The notes below the pieces were generated by a model. The model saw nothing but the letters and a program-made list of their open reading frames with translations. It did no database searches and was not told the origin of the DNA. This document shows, one piece after another, positions 1 to 8,648 of a DNA stretch of 64,000 nt. The DNA is from CAYRFF01 sp964423575. Its GTDB lineage: Bacteria > Bacteroidota > Bacteroidia > Chitinophagales > Saprospiraceae. The stretch spans positions 26,287 through 90,286 of the forward strand of contig CAYRFF010000006.1 of assembly GCA_964423575.1 (NCBI GenBank), in the 5' to 3' direction. A program made the position numbers and the translations under genes. The stretch's first letter is position 1, and every line of letters begins with the position of its first letter.

Positions 1-1
1 C

Positions 2-775
2 ACCTTTTCCTGGAGCGAATGGACATACGGAGGTTCTTTGGGTGCAAGAGCAATGGTACAATCGTACCCGGTGCTTATGATTCCATTTGCATCCATCGTT
101 CGATGGATCCTCAAACAAAGAAATTGGTTAAAGTTCCTCTTTTTCAGTATTGCCGGTATTCTCTGCTATGTAAACATTTGGTTTACCATTCAAGCACATC
201 GCGGTGGCATGCTCTACGTCGAGCAGATGACACGCAGGTATTACTGGAAGATACTTTTCACATATAAGCAGGATATCCAGAATCTCAAATTACTGGATAA
301 TAAAGAGCTCTTTTCAGGAATTAGGCACGATGTAAGCCCGGTTTTCCAAGACAATTTTATTTCAGCAACCCCCGATTCAAGTTGCTTAGGTAATAAGATT
401 CTGAAAAATGCATACTGCCTGAAAAGAAACACATTAACTTATGCGCTTCTGCCTTCACAATCAGAGTATGAGAAATTCAGGGATAAGGAATTCCATTGGT
501 TGCGTGCTTCCTTTGATTACTCTATAGAAAACAAAGAATGGAATCATTGGAACATGGTGGCCTTAAAAGTGATTTATGAATATCATGGAGAAATAGTTAA
601 GACCTCATATATCCGTGTCGATCGCTTAGTAGACCCCCATAGTACTACCAATGTTTACTTTGACACAAGCAAACCCAAACAAGACTTTGACAAGGTCATG
701 ATCCAAATAATAGGTGATTATACAGACGTACCTGCAGGAATTCAAAATGTAACCGTGGAGGTGTTTGATGAATAG
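2..775 (+). CDS. C-terminal part of a large membrane protein (truncated by window edge)
   Basis: The open frame runs in from the window edge, so only the C-terminal ~257 residues are visible; the first in-frame start (TTG at 38) is probably internal. The opening residues (TFSWSEWTYGGSLGAR, then a hydrophobic PVLMIPFASIV stretch) resemble the last transmembrane part of Bacteroidota membrane proteins of the glycosyltransferase-39 kind. A second hydrophobic segment (FLFFSIAGILCYVNIWFTI) follows. The rest is a soluble tail of about 190 residues rich in aromatic and charged residues, which I do not recognise. The frame ends shortly before a minus-strand transglycosylase gene, so the two genes converge. 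Function is inferred only from the membrane segment; it could be another polytopic envelope protein. Confidence 0.6.
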   Translation, partial: TFSWSEWTYGGSLGARAMVQSYPVLMIPFASIVRWILKQRNWLKFLFFSIAGILCYVNIWFTIQAHRGGMLYVEQMTRRYYWKILFTYKQDIQNLKLLDNKELFSGIRHDVSPVFQDNFISATPDSSCLGNKILKNAYCLKRNTLTYALLPSQSEYEKFRDKEFHWLRASFDYSIENKEWNHWNMVALKVIYEYHGEIVKTSYIRVDRLVDPHSTTNVYFDTSKPKQDFDKVMIQIIGDYTDVPAGIQNVTVEVFDE

Positions 776-805
776 GCAGGAACTACAATCGAGTCACAAA
801 TTCAC

Positions 806-817
806 ATTTGCGAAAGC
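806..817 (+). repeat. Dispersed 12-mer ATTTGCGNAAGC, copy 1 (N=A)
   Basis: Exact copy in the 100-bp gap between the two convergent genes that end at 775 and 878. The significance of the family is given under findings. Confidence 0.85.
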
Positions 818-877
818 TAAACTTAAAGTATCCACAATCGAAATTACTGCATCCGCACAACAAGAAGAATTAAGCAA

Positions 878-1837
878 TTATCTACTCATCTTGTGGGAAT
901 TGTTGGGGACTTTAATCTCGTACAACTTTCTGGATTTGTCCGGCAACTTATCCGTCAATAACCATGGATTATATATTTTCAGCTCGCGATAAGAGATTCC
1001 GTGTTCCGCCGCAAATGCAGATAGATCATTAATGGTCTCATTCACCTCGACGATACGGTAATCGTCCAGTGGTTGATATTTCTCCGACTCATCGACGTAG
1101 AAGCCATAGTATGTCGGATCTTCCAGAATTTCTTTCATGGCAATAATCCTGAAGACATAGCGCGATGTCTCCCTGTTCACATTCAGATCGAAGTAACTCT
1201 GTGACTTCTGTTCCTCCATATTCCGCGCAAGACGGGTTTCTCCTGAATTATATGCTGCTGCCGTTGTAATCCAACTCCCGAAGCGCTTATAATAATCGGC
1301 AATTAGTCCGCAGGCAGCGTAAGTCGATTTCTCAAAATGATTTCTTTCGTCAATCGCCGCATTAACTTCTAGTCCATAGTGTCTACCTACAGTAGGCATA
1401 ATCTGCCATATCCCCCGGGCACCTGCAGGACTTGTCACATAATCGAGATTGCTTTCTGCTACGGCAACATATTTAAAATCGACAGGTATGCCTTTTTCGC
1501 GCAGAATCAGATCCATCTGCGGGAAATACCTCTTAGAACGGAGTAAATTCAATATTGTAGCACTATGAAAATGGGTATTTATAATAAGCTCTCGTTGCAA
1601 TCTCTCGCGCACATCGGGATTTTCAATCGGAATTCTCTCTCCTGCAAATGTATAGGATTCCTTCAGCGGCGGTACCGAAATCATTTGTCTGACAGCACCT
1701 TGGTTCTCAACCTCCTCCGATTCTGTCGCCACTTCAGCTTCCTTCTCAGTGAATCCACTCCCGAAGGCAATTAAAGCTACTAGAAAAGCAAGGAGCATTG
1801 CTCCCGTAAATCCTATCTGTTTTTTCATTTTTACCAT
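878..1837 (-). CDS. Lytic transglycosylase, SLT domain (MltD/MltE-like)
   Basis: Predicted periplasmic muramidase-like enzyme that cleaves peptidoglycan glycan strands to 1,6-anhydro products. An N-terminal hydrophobic signal (residues 8-29) is followed by an acidic linker. The SLT domain spans about 105-225, with the catalytic Glu at 128 in AESN, then GARGIWQIMP and the AAAYNSGE block. About 70 C-terminal residues (INDLSAFAAEHGISYRELK) look like one LysM-type peptidoglycan-binding module. Start alternatives are codons 1 and 4, both Met; the second gives a more usual MKK signal-peptide start. It lies 12 bp downstream of scpB in the same direction, so the two may be co-transcribed. A larger paralogue sits at 7106-8512. 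Confidence 0.88.
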   Translation of the reverse strand: MVKMKKQIGFTGAMLLAFLVALIAFGSGFTEKEAEVATESEEVENQGAVRQMISVPPLKESYTFAGERIPIENPDVRERLQRELIINTHFHSATILNLLRSKRYFPQMDLILREKGIPVDFKYVAVAESNLDYVTSPAGARGIWQIMPTVGRHYGLEVNAAIDERNHFEKSTYAACGLIADYYKRFGSWITTAAAYNSGETRLARNMEEQKSQSYFDLNVNRETSRYVFRIIAMKEILEDPTYYGFYVDESEKYQPLDDYRIVEVNETINDLSAFAAEHGISYRELKIYNPWLLTDKLPDKSRKLYEIKVPNNSHKMSR

Positions 1838-1849
1838 GAGCTCTTATCT

Positions 1850-2440
1850 TTATTCTTCTTCCAGTAGAAATTCTTCCAATAAATCATCTTCATCTCCGAT
1901 ACTATCCCCCTTGATTTCAAAGTCCTTCAGTTGTGGAAGATCTTTTATACTATCCAATCCAAAGTGCATCATAAATTTATCACTTGTGCCATATAGCAGA
2001 GGTCTACCCGGGGTGTTTTCCCGTCCTACTATAGCAACCAGTTCTTTTTCCAGCAGTTTCTGAATAGCGTAGTCGGAATTCACACCGCGTATGATATCGA
2101 CTTCCACCTTGGTGACAGGTTGCTTATATGCTACAATAGATAAAGTTTCCAGAGCTGACTTGGTCAATCTGCGTGAGAACTTGCTTCTTAATCGACGTTC
2201 AATCAAAGGATAAAACGCTCCTTTGGTCATAAACTGATATCCGCCCGACAATTTAACAATCTCAACAGCCCTATTCTCATCTGCATAAAAATCCAGCAGA
2301 GACTGCAATGCATCTTCCACGTCTTCGGCAGGAATACTTACATCCAGAAACTCTTCAATAGTCTTGTGAATCATCTCAAACGATACGGGTTCTACCGCTG
2401 AAAAAATAAGGGCTTCAATAAATTGCTGTAATTTATCCAT
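1850..2440 (-). CDS. scpB: Segregation and condensation protein B
   Basis: ScpB is the winged-helix subunit of the SMC-ScpA-ScpB condensin that helps chromosome segregation. At 196 residues it has the usual length. It opens with the typical LQQFIEALIFSAVEPVS and contains TKSALETLSIVAYKQPVT and IRGVNSDYAIQKLLEKELV, the conserved second winged-helix region, followed by GRPLLYGTSDKFM. The acidic C-terminal tail (DEDDLLEEFLLEEE) is common in Bacteroidota ScpB. scpA is not adjacent here. A TAccTTTG element lies 40 bp upstream. The transglycosylase gene follows after 12 bp. Confidence 0.93.
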   Translation of the reverse strand: MDKLQQFIEALIFSAVEPVSFEMIHKTIEEFLDVSIPAEDVEDALQSLLDFYADENRAVEIVKLSGGYQFMTKGAFYPLIERRLRSKFSRRLTKSALETLSIVAYKQPVTKVEVDIIRGVNSDYAIQKLLEKELVAIVGRENTPGRPLLYGTSDKFMMHFGLDSIKDLPQLKDFEIKGDSIGDEDDLLEEFLLEEE

Positions 2441-2479
2441 ACATTCTCACTTATGAGTACACATATAAGCTACGGTAGG

Positions 2480-2487
2480 CAAAGGTA
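2480..2487 (-). promoter_or_regulatory. -7 promoter element TACCTTTG upstream of scpB
   Basis: On the minus strand this reads TACCTTTG, a full match to the Bacteroidota -7 consensus TAnnTTTG, 40 bp before the scpB start. No clear TTTG -33 box is visible at the preferred 19-21 bp spacing, so the call rests on one box and its position. Confidence 0.4.
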
Positions 2488-2502
2488 CGGTTTTTTAAGT
2501 CT

Positions 2503-2868
2503 TTACGCTATCGATGTAAAAATTATCACGGCGAGAATAATTATGAGGAAAAATACGCCTACCCATATCAATAAGTTCCACGCATCTTTCTTATCCTGTA
2601 ACCATCTTGCCTTATTTAACTCTGTAGGGGCCTTCTCATCAATCTTGAAACCGTAGGCAAAGCCGACGTCCTTTTTCTCAACTTCAAGGGAACATAATTC
2701 ATCTCCTATAAAGAAATTATACGTCTTATCATTCAGTACATTGAAGTCAATCGTTACTATTTCATCATTGCAATAGATTACCAGGTGACCACTTTCATTA
2801 CCATGGTATATTCCTACGTGATGCTGTTTCCCATCATCACCCACCAAAACCCATTGCATTTGGCTCAA
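2503..2868 (-). CDS. Small hypothetical protein with C-terminal membrane anchor
   Basis: A 121-residue protein that I do not recognise. Residues 1-95 look soluble and beta-rich (WVLVGDDGKQHHVGIYHG, then NDEIVTIDF), and residues 98-119 form one strongly hydrophobic helix (LLIWVGVFFLIIILAVIIF) at the very C-terminus. That is a tail-anchored layout with no N-terminal signal, so the soluble part would face the cytoplasm. It is transcribed toward scpB but separated from it by 62 bp containing a promoter-like element, so it is probably its own unit. Confidence 0.65.
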   Translation of the reverse strand: MSQMQWVLVGDDGKQHHVGIYHGNESGHLVIYCNDEIVTIDFNVLNDKTYNFFIGDELCSLEVEKKDVGFAYGFKIDEKAPTELNKARWLQDKKDAWNLLIWVGVFFLIIILAVIIFTSIA

Positions 2869-3117
2869 AGCAGTAAATTTAATTCATTAGGTTAATGTTG
2901 TACTTACCTTAAAAACAAGCTTCCATTTTAAATAGTTCCGTCCATAAACCGAGCGGAATCTGCTATAAATCACTCGCATTCAAGCGCTGTTTTTGCCCTC
3001 AAACTCATTTTAGCCCTATTTTAAGAATAATTTGCATAGAAACCGGAACAATTCAGATTTTTTTAGTTTACACAAATGTATTTCCTTTATATAATCAACA
3101 TTAAATAAGCTTCTGCT

Positions 3118-4488
3118 ATGGCAAAAGAGCGCATCGCATATTTCTGTACTAATTGTGGAACCGAGCACCCCAAATGGGAAGGGCAGTGTCGTGGTTGTGG
3201 CGAATGGAACACACTGGTGGAAGAAGTCATCAGAGGAAGTCGTAAGTCCGGCACTTCATCAGGCGCATCCACAAGTTCAAGAGACGAAAAACCCATAGTC
3301 CTTGCTGAAATTAAATCAAGCGAAGAAGATCGCATAAAAACTTCAGACAATGAACTCAACCGCACTCTCGGGGGTGGTGTCGTCGCAGGCTCTGTCATCC
3401 TCATGGGAGGAGAACCCGGAGTAGGAAAATCAACACTCTTACTTCAGCTGGTTATGAATACCAATATAAAATCTCTATATGTCTCCGGTGAAGAAAGCAA
3501 GAATCAGATTAAGATGCGTGCGGAAAGGATGGAGGGTGACGGAAGCAATATATATATCCTCTCAGAAACTACAATTGAACGCATTGAAACGCATATTGAT
3601 TCTCTTAAGCCGGACCTTGTCATTATCGACTCGATACAGACGATGACTACTGAAAATATCGACAGCATGCCTGGCACAATCAGCCAGATAAGAGAAAGTG
3701 CCGGAGTTCTGCAGCGTATTGCCAAGCAAAAAAACATTCCGATTATTATTGTCGGCCACATCACTAAGGACGGTTCTATCGCAGGACCTAAGTTGCTTGA
3801 ACATATCGTAGATGTAGTCTTGAAACTCGAAGGAGATAATCTGCATATTTTCAGAATCCTACGTTCGCTGAAAAACAGATTTGGAGCGACTGACGAAATC
3901 GGAATCTATACCATGGAAGCACATGGTCTGAGAGAGGTTCTCAACCCTTCTGAGTTGCTTATGTCGCAGTACAGAGAAGAATTGCCGGGGAATTCCATCG
4001 CCGCAATTATGGAAGGAAGAAGACCGATTCTCATCGAAACTCAGGCGCTCGTGAGTAAGGCTGTTTATGGTACTCCACAACGGGTTGACACCGGTTACGA
4101 TGCCAAGCGCCTCAGTATGCTCCTGGCGGTGCTGGAGAAGCGTTGTGGACTTTTCATGGGCACGCAGGATGTATTTATCAATATTGCCGGCGGAATTAAA
4201 GTCAAGGATCCGGCTATCGATCTCGCACTGATTGCAGCCCTTATTTCTTCTTATAAAAATATTGCTATTCCTCAGAAAATTGCCTTCGCAGGAGAAGTAG
4301 GTCTGTCGGGAGAAGTGCGTTCAATAAATCACAGTCTGCGACGAATCAGCGAGGCGGAAAAAGTAGGCTTTGACACCTTCGTTACAGCGCGTAGCACTAT
4401 TGATTCACTACCCAATGATAAGCGTAAAATCCGTCTTATAGGAGTCAAGAGCGTACTCGATCTGCTGCATTTGCTGGAAAATCTGTAA
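3118..4488 (+). CDS. radA: DNA repair protein RadA
   Basis: RadA/Sms is a RecA-like, hexameric branch-migration helicase acting in recombinational repair. All hallmark parts are present in order: an N-terminal C4 zinc finger (Cys10, 13, 24, 27), Walker A GGEPGVGKST at residues 97-106, the RadA-specific LKNRFG motif near residue 250, and a C-terminal Lon-like domain (VFINIAGGIKVKDPAIDLA onward). The length, 456 aa, is standard. It is followed after 30 bp by a DCC-family gene on the same strand. Confidence 0.96.
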   Translation: MAKERIAYFCTNCGTEHPKWEGQCRGCGEWNTLVEEVIRGSRKSGTSSGASTSSRDEKPIVLAEIKSSEEDRIKTSDNELNRTLGGGVVAGSVILMGGEPGVGKSTLLLQLVMNTNIKSLYVSGEESKNQIKMRAERMEGDGSNIYILSETTIERIETHIDSLKPDLVIIDSIQTMTTENIDSMPGTISQIRESAGVLQRIAKQKNIPIIIVGHITKDGSIAGPKLLEHIVDVVLKLEGDNLHIFRILRSLKNRFGATDEIGIYTMEAHGLREVLNPSELLMSQYREELPGNSIAAIMEGRRPILIETQALVSKAVYGTPQRVDTGYDAKRLSMLLAVLEKRCGLFMGTQDVFINIAGGIKVKDPAIDLALIAALISSYKNIAIPQKIAFAGEVGLSGEVRSINHSLRRISEAEKVGFDTFVTARSTIDSLPNDKRKIRLIGVKSVLDLLHLLENL

Positions 4489-4518
4489 ACCTTTACAGGC
4501 TCCGCTGATTATATATGT

Positions 4519-4938
4519 ATGGATATCAATGATTTTAAGCCTTCCGGCAAATGGCTTATCGCTTATGATACTGATTGCGTGTTCTGCGAATCGGGTATAA
4601 GGTTCATTGCAGACAGAGACCGTGATAATACTTTGTATTACACATCTTTCAATTCGGGAACGGGACTAAAAATCATTTCGGAACTTCACAAAGGGGAACA
4701 ACCCGACTCTATTTTTCTGTATGATGGAGAAAAACTCTACTTTAAATCGGATGCAGTATTAAAAATATTGAGAAGGCTCACCTTCCCGTGGAACTTACTT
4801 ACTTTTTTTAAAATCGTACCGCGTTTTATCCGGAATCCGGTCTATGATTTTATAGCAAAACACAGATATAAAATTATACCCAAGGATAGGGAATGTCCAC
4901 TACCTTCCCCGCATTTGCGAAAGCATATCATTCCTTAA
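4519..4938 (+). CDS. DCC-family thiol-disulfide oxidoreductase-like protein (DUF393)
   Basis: A 139-residue protein of the DCC/DUF393 family, named for the N-terminal DxxCxxC-like motif, present here as YDTDCVFC at residues 16-23. The family is thioredoxin-like, but its substrates are not established. The following ADRDRDNTLYYTSF and DSIFLYDGEKLYFKSDAVLKIL blocks are typical. The distal end of the gene carries copy 2 of the dispersed 12-mer (encoding LRKH). It probably reads through from radA; it converges with an aminotransferase gene after 9 bp. Confidence 0.82.
   Translation: MDINDFKPSGKWLIAYDTDCVFCESGIRFIADRDRDNTLYYTSFNSGTGLKIISELHKGEQPDSIFLYDGEKLYFKSDAVLKILRRLTFPWNLLTFFKIVPRFIRNPVYDFIAKHRYKIIPKDRECPLPSPHLRKHIIP
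4913..4924 (+). repeat. Dispersed 12-mer, copy 2 (N=A)
   Basis: Exact copy inside the last 26 bp of the DCC-family gene. Confidence 0.85.
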
Positions 4939-4947
4939 CAGACAGAT

Positions 4948-6156
4948 TTATTTTATCCCTTCTGTGACACAACTTTCTATCGCTTCCATAAGGACTCCGC
5001 AAGCAAAGTCCACTTCTTCTTCTGTGATGTTTAAAGGTGGGCTTATTCGGAAGGATTTGTCATCAAAGAGAAACCAATCTGTCAAAACTCCATTTGCCAT
5101 CGATTTTTCAACGACGGCTTTCATAAAATTGAAACTCGGTAGCTCTACGGCAAGCATCAGGCCTCTTCCTCTGATTTCCTTTATCAGAGGGTGGCGCAGC
5201 TTATCCCTGAAACGCTGTGACATCGCCTTCACTTGCTTTAAAATTCCTTTTGTATTTTCTGCAAGAATATCAACTACCGCAATAGATGCTGCACAGCTTA
5301 CCGGATGTCCACCAAATGTCGTAATATGTCCGAGTATCGGGTTGACAGCAAGATGGAACATCATTTCTTTGTCGGCAATAAAAGCACCGATAGGCATTCC
5401 TCCACCGAATCCCTTGGCAAGGAGTAGAACATCCGGAATAATTCCCGACTTCTCAAATGCCCACAATTCCCCCGATCGCCCCATTCCACACTGAATCTCA
5501 TCCGCCACAAGTAAAGTTCCGGTTTCATTGCATCTCTGCCTCAATGCCTGTAGATATTCATCACTGAGTTCAACTGTACCCGCTTCTCCCTGAATCGTTT
5601 CTATAAAAACTGCAGCTGTCTTAGTACTGATTTTCTCTAGGTCTTCCATTACATCGGGTCGCATAAAACGCGTTCCCGGAACGAGCGGGTGATATGCCTG
5701 TACGTACATGGGATTTGACATGAGGGAAGATGACCCCAGTGTGCTTCCGTGATATGCATCCGTAAGGGCATTTATTTCAATCCTCCCGGTAACCTTTCGT
5801 ACGAGCTTCATCGCTCCTTCTACGGCTTCTGTACCCGAATTGGTAAAATATACAGAATTGAGATTCTCCGGCAGCAATTTTACAAATTTTTGCGCAAGCT
5901 GTACTTGTGGACTCTGAACATATTCTCCGTACACCATTGCGTGCATGTGTCGATCTGCCTGATCCTTAACTGCCTGAACAATTGCAGGATGTCTGTGGCC
6001 AAATATCGCTGGCCCTATTCCGGCTATCAGATCAAGTGCCTTTTTCCCCTGTGGATCATAAAGCCATACTCCTTCGGCTCTATCGACTTCATACATAACC
6101 GGCGTCTCACTCGTCGGCGCGAGGTATCGCAAAAATAATTCTTTCTGTGAAGGCAT
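4948..6156 (-). CDS. Class III PLP-dependent aminotransferase
   Basis: A 402-residue fold-type I aminotransferase of the acetylornithine/ornithine group. PLP-binding features are NSGTEAVEGAMKLVRK (residues 106-121), the DE pair at 219-220 of ADEIQCGMGRSG, and the Schiff-base lysine at 248 in LLAKGFGGGMP. Substrate cannot be set from sequence alone: it lacks arg-gene neighbours, and in Bacteroidota this type is generally annotated only as an aspartate aminotransferase family protein. It is followed, in transcription order, by the convergent DCC gene. One near copy of the dispersed 12-mer lies inside it. Confidence 0.88.
   Translation of the reverse strand: MPSQKELFLRYLAPTSETPVMYEVDRAEGVWLYDPQGKKALDLIAGIGPAIFGHRHPAIVQAVKDQADRHMHAMVYGEYVQSPQVQLAQKFVKLLPENLNSVYFTNSGTEAVEGAMKLVRKVTGRIEINALTDAYHGSTLGSSSLMSNPMYVQAYHPLVPGTRFMRPDVMEDLEKISTKTAAVFIETIQGEAGTVELSDEYLQALRQRCNETGTLLVADEIQCGMGRSGELWAFEKSGIIPDVLLLAKGFGGGMPIGAFIADKEMMFHLAVNPILGHITTFGGHPVSCAASIAVVDILAENTKGILKQVKAMSQRFRDKLRHPLIKEIRGRGLMLAVELPSFNFMKAVVEKSMANGVLTDWFLFDDKSFRISPPLNITEEEVDFACGVLMEAIESCVTEGIK
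5888..5899 (+). repeat. Dispersed 12-mer, one-mismatch copy (TTTTGCGCAAGC)
   Basis: The first base is T instead of A; the other 10 fixed positions match. It lies inside the aminotransferase gene, read there as LAQKF. Confidence 0.6.
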
Positions 6157-6214
6157 TTTCTTTAAATTTTCTTTACTAATCTCTCAATAGAGGCTATCCT
6201 CAGCAGTTATCTGA

Positions 6215-6862
6215 TTATGGGCCAAGTCGATGAACTTCCCAGCCGTTATCCCTGAGCGTATAGACAAATCGGTCGTGAAGGCGATTGGGTCTTCCCTGCC
6301 AAAACTCCCATCTATCGGGAATTAAAGCATAGCCTCCCCAGTAATCTGGCCGTAGTATTTCTTTATCCGCATATTCTTTTTCTGCTTCCGCAAATAATTT
6401 CTCCAGTTCTTCAAGTTCGATTTCTTCACTCTGCGGTGAGATCGCTGCTCCGATTCTACTCCCTACTGGCCTCGAAGAAAAATATTTATCGCTTATCTCA
6501 GGAGAAACCTTCTCAACTCTTCCCTCAATTCTCACCTGCCTTTCCAGTGGTTCCCAGAAAAACAAGAGGGCAGCATAGGGGTTTTCTGCCAGTTCATGTC
6601 CTTTGCGGCTATTGTAATTGGTATACCAGACGGGGCTATCTTCGATTATATCCTTTAACAGAACAAGTCTCGATGATGGTCGTCCGTGCTTATCGGCAGT
6701 TGCAAGATTCATAATATTAGGTTCCAGAATATCCGGGTGTCGAATGGCTTCCTCCATCCAATGACCAAATTGCTCAATCGGGTTCGACTTGAGATTTTCT
6801 TTAGTCAGAACACCCTTATCGTAATTTTGACGCATCCCCGAATATGACAGATTCTCCCCCAT
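6215..6862 (-). CDS. pdxH: Pyridoxamine 5'-phosphate oxidase
   Basis: FMN-dependent oxidase making pyridoxal phosphate from PNP or PMP, in the cytoplasm. The 215-residue protein shows the family layout: an N-terminal NLATADKHGRPSSRLVLLKD strand pair, YTNYNSRKGHELAENPYAALLFFW (FMN-binding region), QVRIEGRVEKVS, SSRPVGSRIGAAISPQSE, and the C-terminal GYALIPDRWEFWQGRPNRLHDR signature. Its product is the cofactor of the neighbouring aminotransferase, but a functional link is only inferred. An internal copy of the dispersed 12-mer encodes FAEAE. Confidence 0.95.
   Translation of the reverse strand: MGENLSYSGMRQNYDKGVLTKENLKSNPIEQFGHWMEEAIRHPDILEPNIMNLATADKHGRPSSRLVLLKDIIEDSPVWYTNYNSRKGHELAENPYAALLFFWEPLERQVRIEGRVEKVSPEISDKYFSSRPVGSRIGAAISPQSEEIELEELEKLFAEAEKEYADKEILRPDYWGGYALIPDRWEFWQGRPNRLHDRFVYTLRDNGWEVHRLGP
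6384..6395 (-). repeat. Dispersed 12-mer, copy 3 (N=G)
   Basis: Exact copy on the minus strand, within pdxH (encodes LFAEAE in the gene's frame). Confidence 0.85.
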
Positions 6863-6990
6863 TATTATACATCTTTTTATTACTCATCAAATTGAAATTC
6901 ATACGAAAATTTAATAGAATTTATCTGCTAAATGTTTCATCCGATTCCATTGATTTCCTCTTAGAATTCACTTGATATAGGGTATAAAAA

Positions 6991-7024
6991 AAGAGGTGCC
7001 AACTTGGGATTTTGGACACCTCTT
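6991..7024 (-). terminator. Rho-independent terminator after the MltD-like gene
   Basis: Perfect 8-bp arms AAGAGGTG and CACCTCTT enclose an 18-nt loop; on the minus strand the hairpin is followed by a run of T residues. It lies 82 bp past the stop of the gene ending at 7106 and isolates it from pdxH. Confidence 0.75.
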
Positions 7025-7105
7025 ATAAAAACCGAACCCTAACCTCTTTTTGGCCACATCTTCATAGCCATGTTTCTTTATGTACCGAAATCTCAACTGA
7101 ATTTA

Positions 7106-8512
7106 TCAGTTAAGTGTAATCTCCTTTTCAGTATAGTATATCTTATTTCCCTCTGAGCGTTCCATTCTTGTTAGGGATTGAATAATCTCGCTTAGATTAA
7201 TCTTTCTTTCTATATCTGTTACGACAACATCAGGAAAAACAATTCCTTCGTTGCTATAACTCACCACAAGATATTTCTTTTGGTTTAATTTACCAAACAT
7301 TTTTTGACTTAAAAGAGAGATATACGTTTTATTCCTTTCCGTTTTTGGCAGATATACTCTTATTTTTTCCCCCGGTAATAACTTGTTTCGATGATTACCG
7401 CTCCAGTATTTCATAGTATACGGATTTAAATTAAACAGGCTTGCAAGTTCTTCCCAACTGTCACCTGTTTTTACCGTATAATCAAATGCAAAATAGTTTG
7501 CCTGATCAGGAGTTTCATCGATATCCATATTATCCAATTCCACATTATTATCCGGACTCAAGATCTGAATATCCAATGGCTTGGAATCTACTTTCACATC
7601 ACCATAAGAGTTTACATATTCTTTTACTAAATCTGAATATCTCATTGGCACCGTCAGATAATATCCCTTCTTGCTGTGAGGGATAAATTTTCTTCTCAGT
7701 GATGGATTCATCTGCTCCAATATGTCTAGGTCCAGACCACAGAAATCGGAAATCTCCCTAAGACTTATTCTGTCATATACTTTTACTCTACTGACAAGCT
7801 GCTTATCCAGCATTGGCCATTCCGGCGTATACCCAAACATTCCAAAGTTCTTCATGAAGAAATTGGCAGCGATAAACTTAGGTATATAATCCCTAGTTTC
7901 TCTCGGCAGATATGGAGCAATCTTATGATAAGAACTGTCTCCAGCAAGCTTAATCGCTCGGTTCAGTCTTCCCGGACCGCAGTTGTAAGCCATGAGAACA
8001 AGAGTCCAGTCTTCATATATTCCATACAGATGTTGCAGGTATTTCACGGCAGCATCTGTTGCCAGAAATGGGTCGAGTCTTTCATCAACAGAGTTATTTA
8101 CACTAAGGCCAAATATTCTTCCCGTCGGTCGCATAAACTGCCATAATCCTGCGGCTCCCGCATGCGAATGAATCTCCGGTTTAAGGGATGACTCTATGAC
8201 CGTAATATATTTTAAGTCTGTCGGCAGGTTGTGGGCTGTCAGTACAGAATCTATGTATGGATAGTATTGTATCATTCTACCCAGCATTGCTTCCGTAAAG
8301 ACCACCTTGGCATTTAGCATATGACCTAGCCTTCTCTTTACCTCGGCATTGTAAAAAGGTGTTACGCTCGATGGCATATTTTCAATATGCGCACGTAAGA
8401 GTTTTTCGTTATTAAGTATGTCCTCGCCGGGGGATCTGCCATCTATTTCTTGCATATAGAAAAAGAAGCTCATCAAGACCCCGATGAGAAACGCAATTCG
8501 TCTATTTTCCAT
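7106..8512 (-). CDS. Membrane-bound lytic murein transglycosylase D-like protein with LysM
   Basis: A 468-residue predicted periplasmic peptidoglycan lytic transglycosylase. A short N-terminal hydrophobic segment (residues 6-20) is the likely signal. The SLT domain holds the catalytic Glu at residue 107 (VIESS), then GAAGLWQFMRPTGR and LMAYNCGPGRLNRA. A downstream LysM-like module is seen at FDYTVKTGDSWEELASLFNLNPYTMKYW. MltD proteins usually carry one or more LysM repeats, in agreement. It is a monocistronic gene with its own terminator. It is a distant paralogue of the protein at 878-1837. Confidence 0.92.
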   Translation of the reverse strand: MENRRIAFLIGVLMSFFFYMQEIDGRSPGEDILNNEKLLRAHIENMPSSVTPFYNAEVKRRLGHMLNAKVVFTEAMLGRMIQYYPYIDSVLTAHNLPTDLKYITVIESSLKPEIHSHAGAAGLWQFMRPTGRIFGLSVNNSVDERLDPFLATDAAVKYLQHLYGIYEDWTLVLMAYNCGPGRLNRAIKLAGDSSYHKIAPYLPRETRDYIPKFIAANFFMKNFGMFGYTPEWPMLDKQLVSRVKVYDRISLREISDFCGLDLDILEQMNPSLRRKFIPHSKKGYYLTVPMRYSDLVKEYVNSYGDVKVDSKPLDIQILSPDNNVELDNMDIDETPDQANYFAFDYTVKTGDSWEELASLFNLNPYTMKYWSGNHRNKLLPGEKIRVYLPKTERNKTYISLLSQKMFGKLNQKKYLVVSYSNEGIVFPDVVVTDIERKINLSEIIQSLTRMERSEGNKIYYTEKEITLN

Positions 8513-8648
8513 TCTTTTATTTAAGCTATGGAATTACAAAGCAAAACAAAATTATTATATTAAAAAAATCCTGAATCTATCTTTTAGGATTCACTTGAAG
8601 TAAAATCTGCCTTATAGTATGATTTACAGCTATTTATGTATAACGATA

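Noticed and set aside
765..992. Plus-strand ORF between the first gene and the transglycosylase
   Set aside because: It starts inside the first gene and runs antisense into the transglycosylase gene; the protein has no recognisable feature and part of it encodes the dispersed 12-mer.
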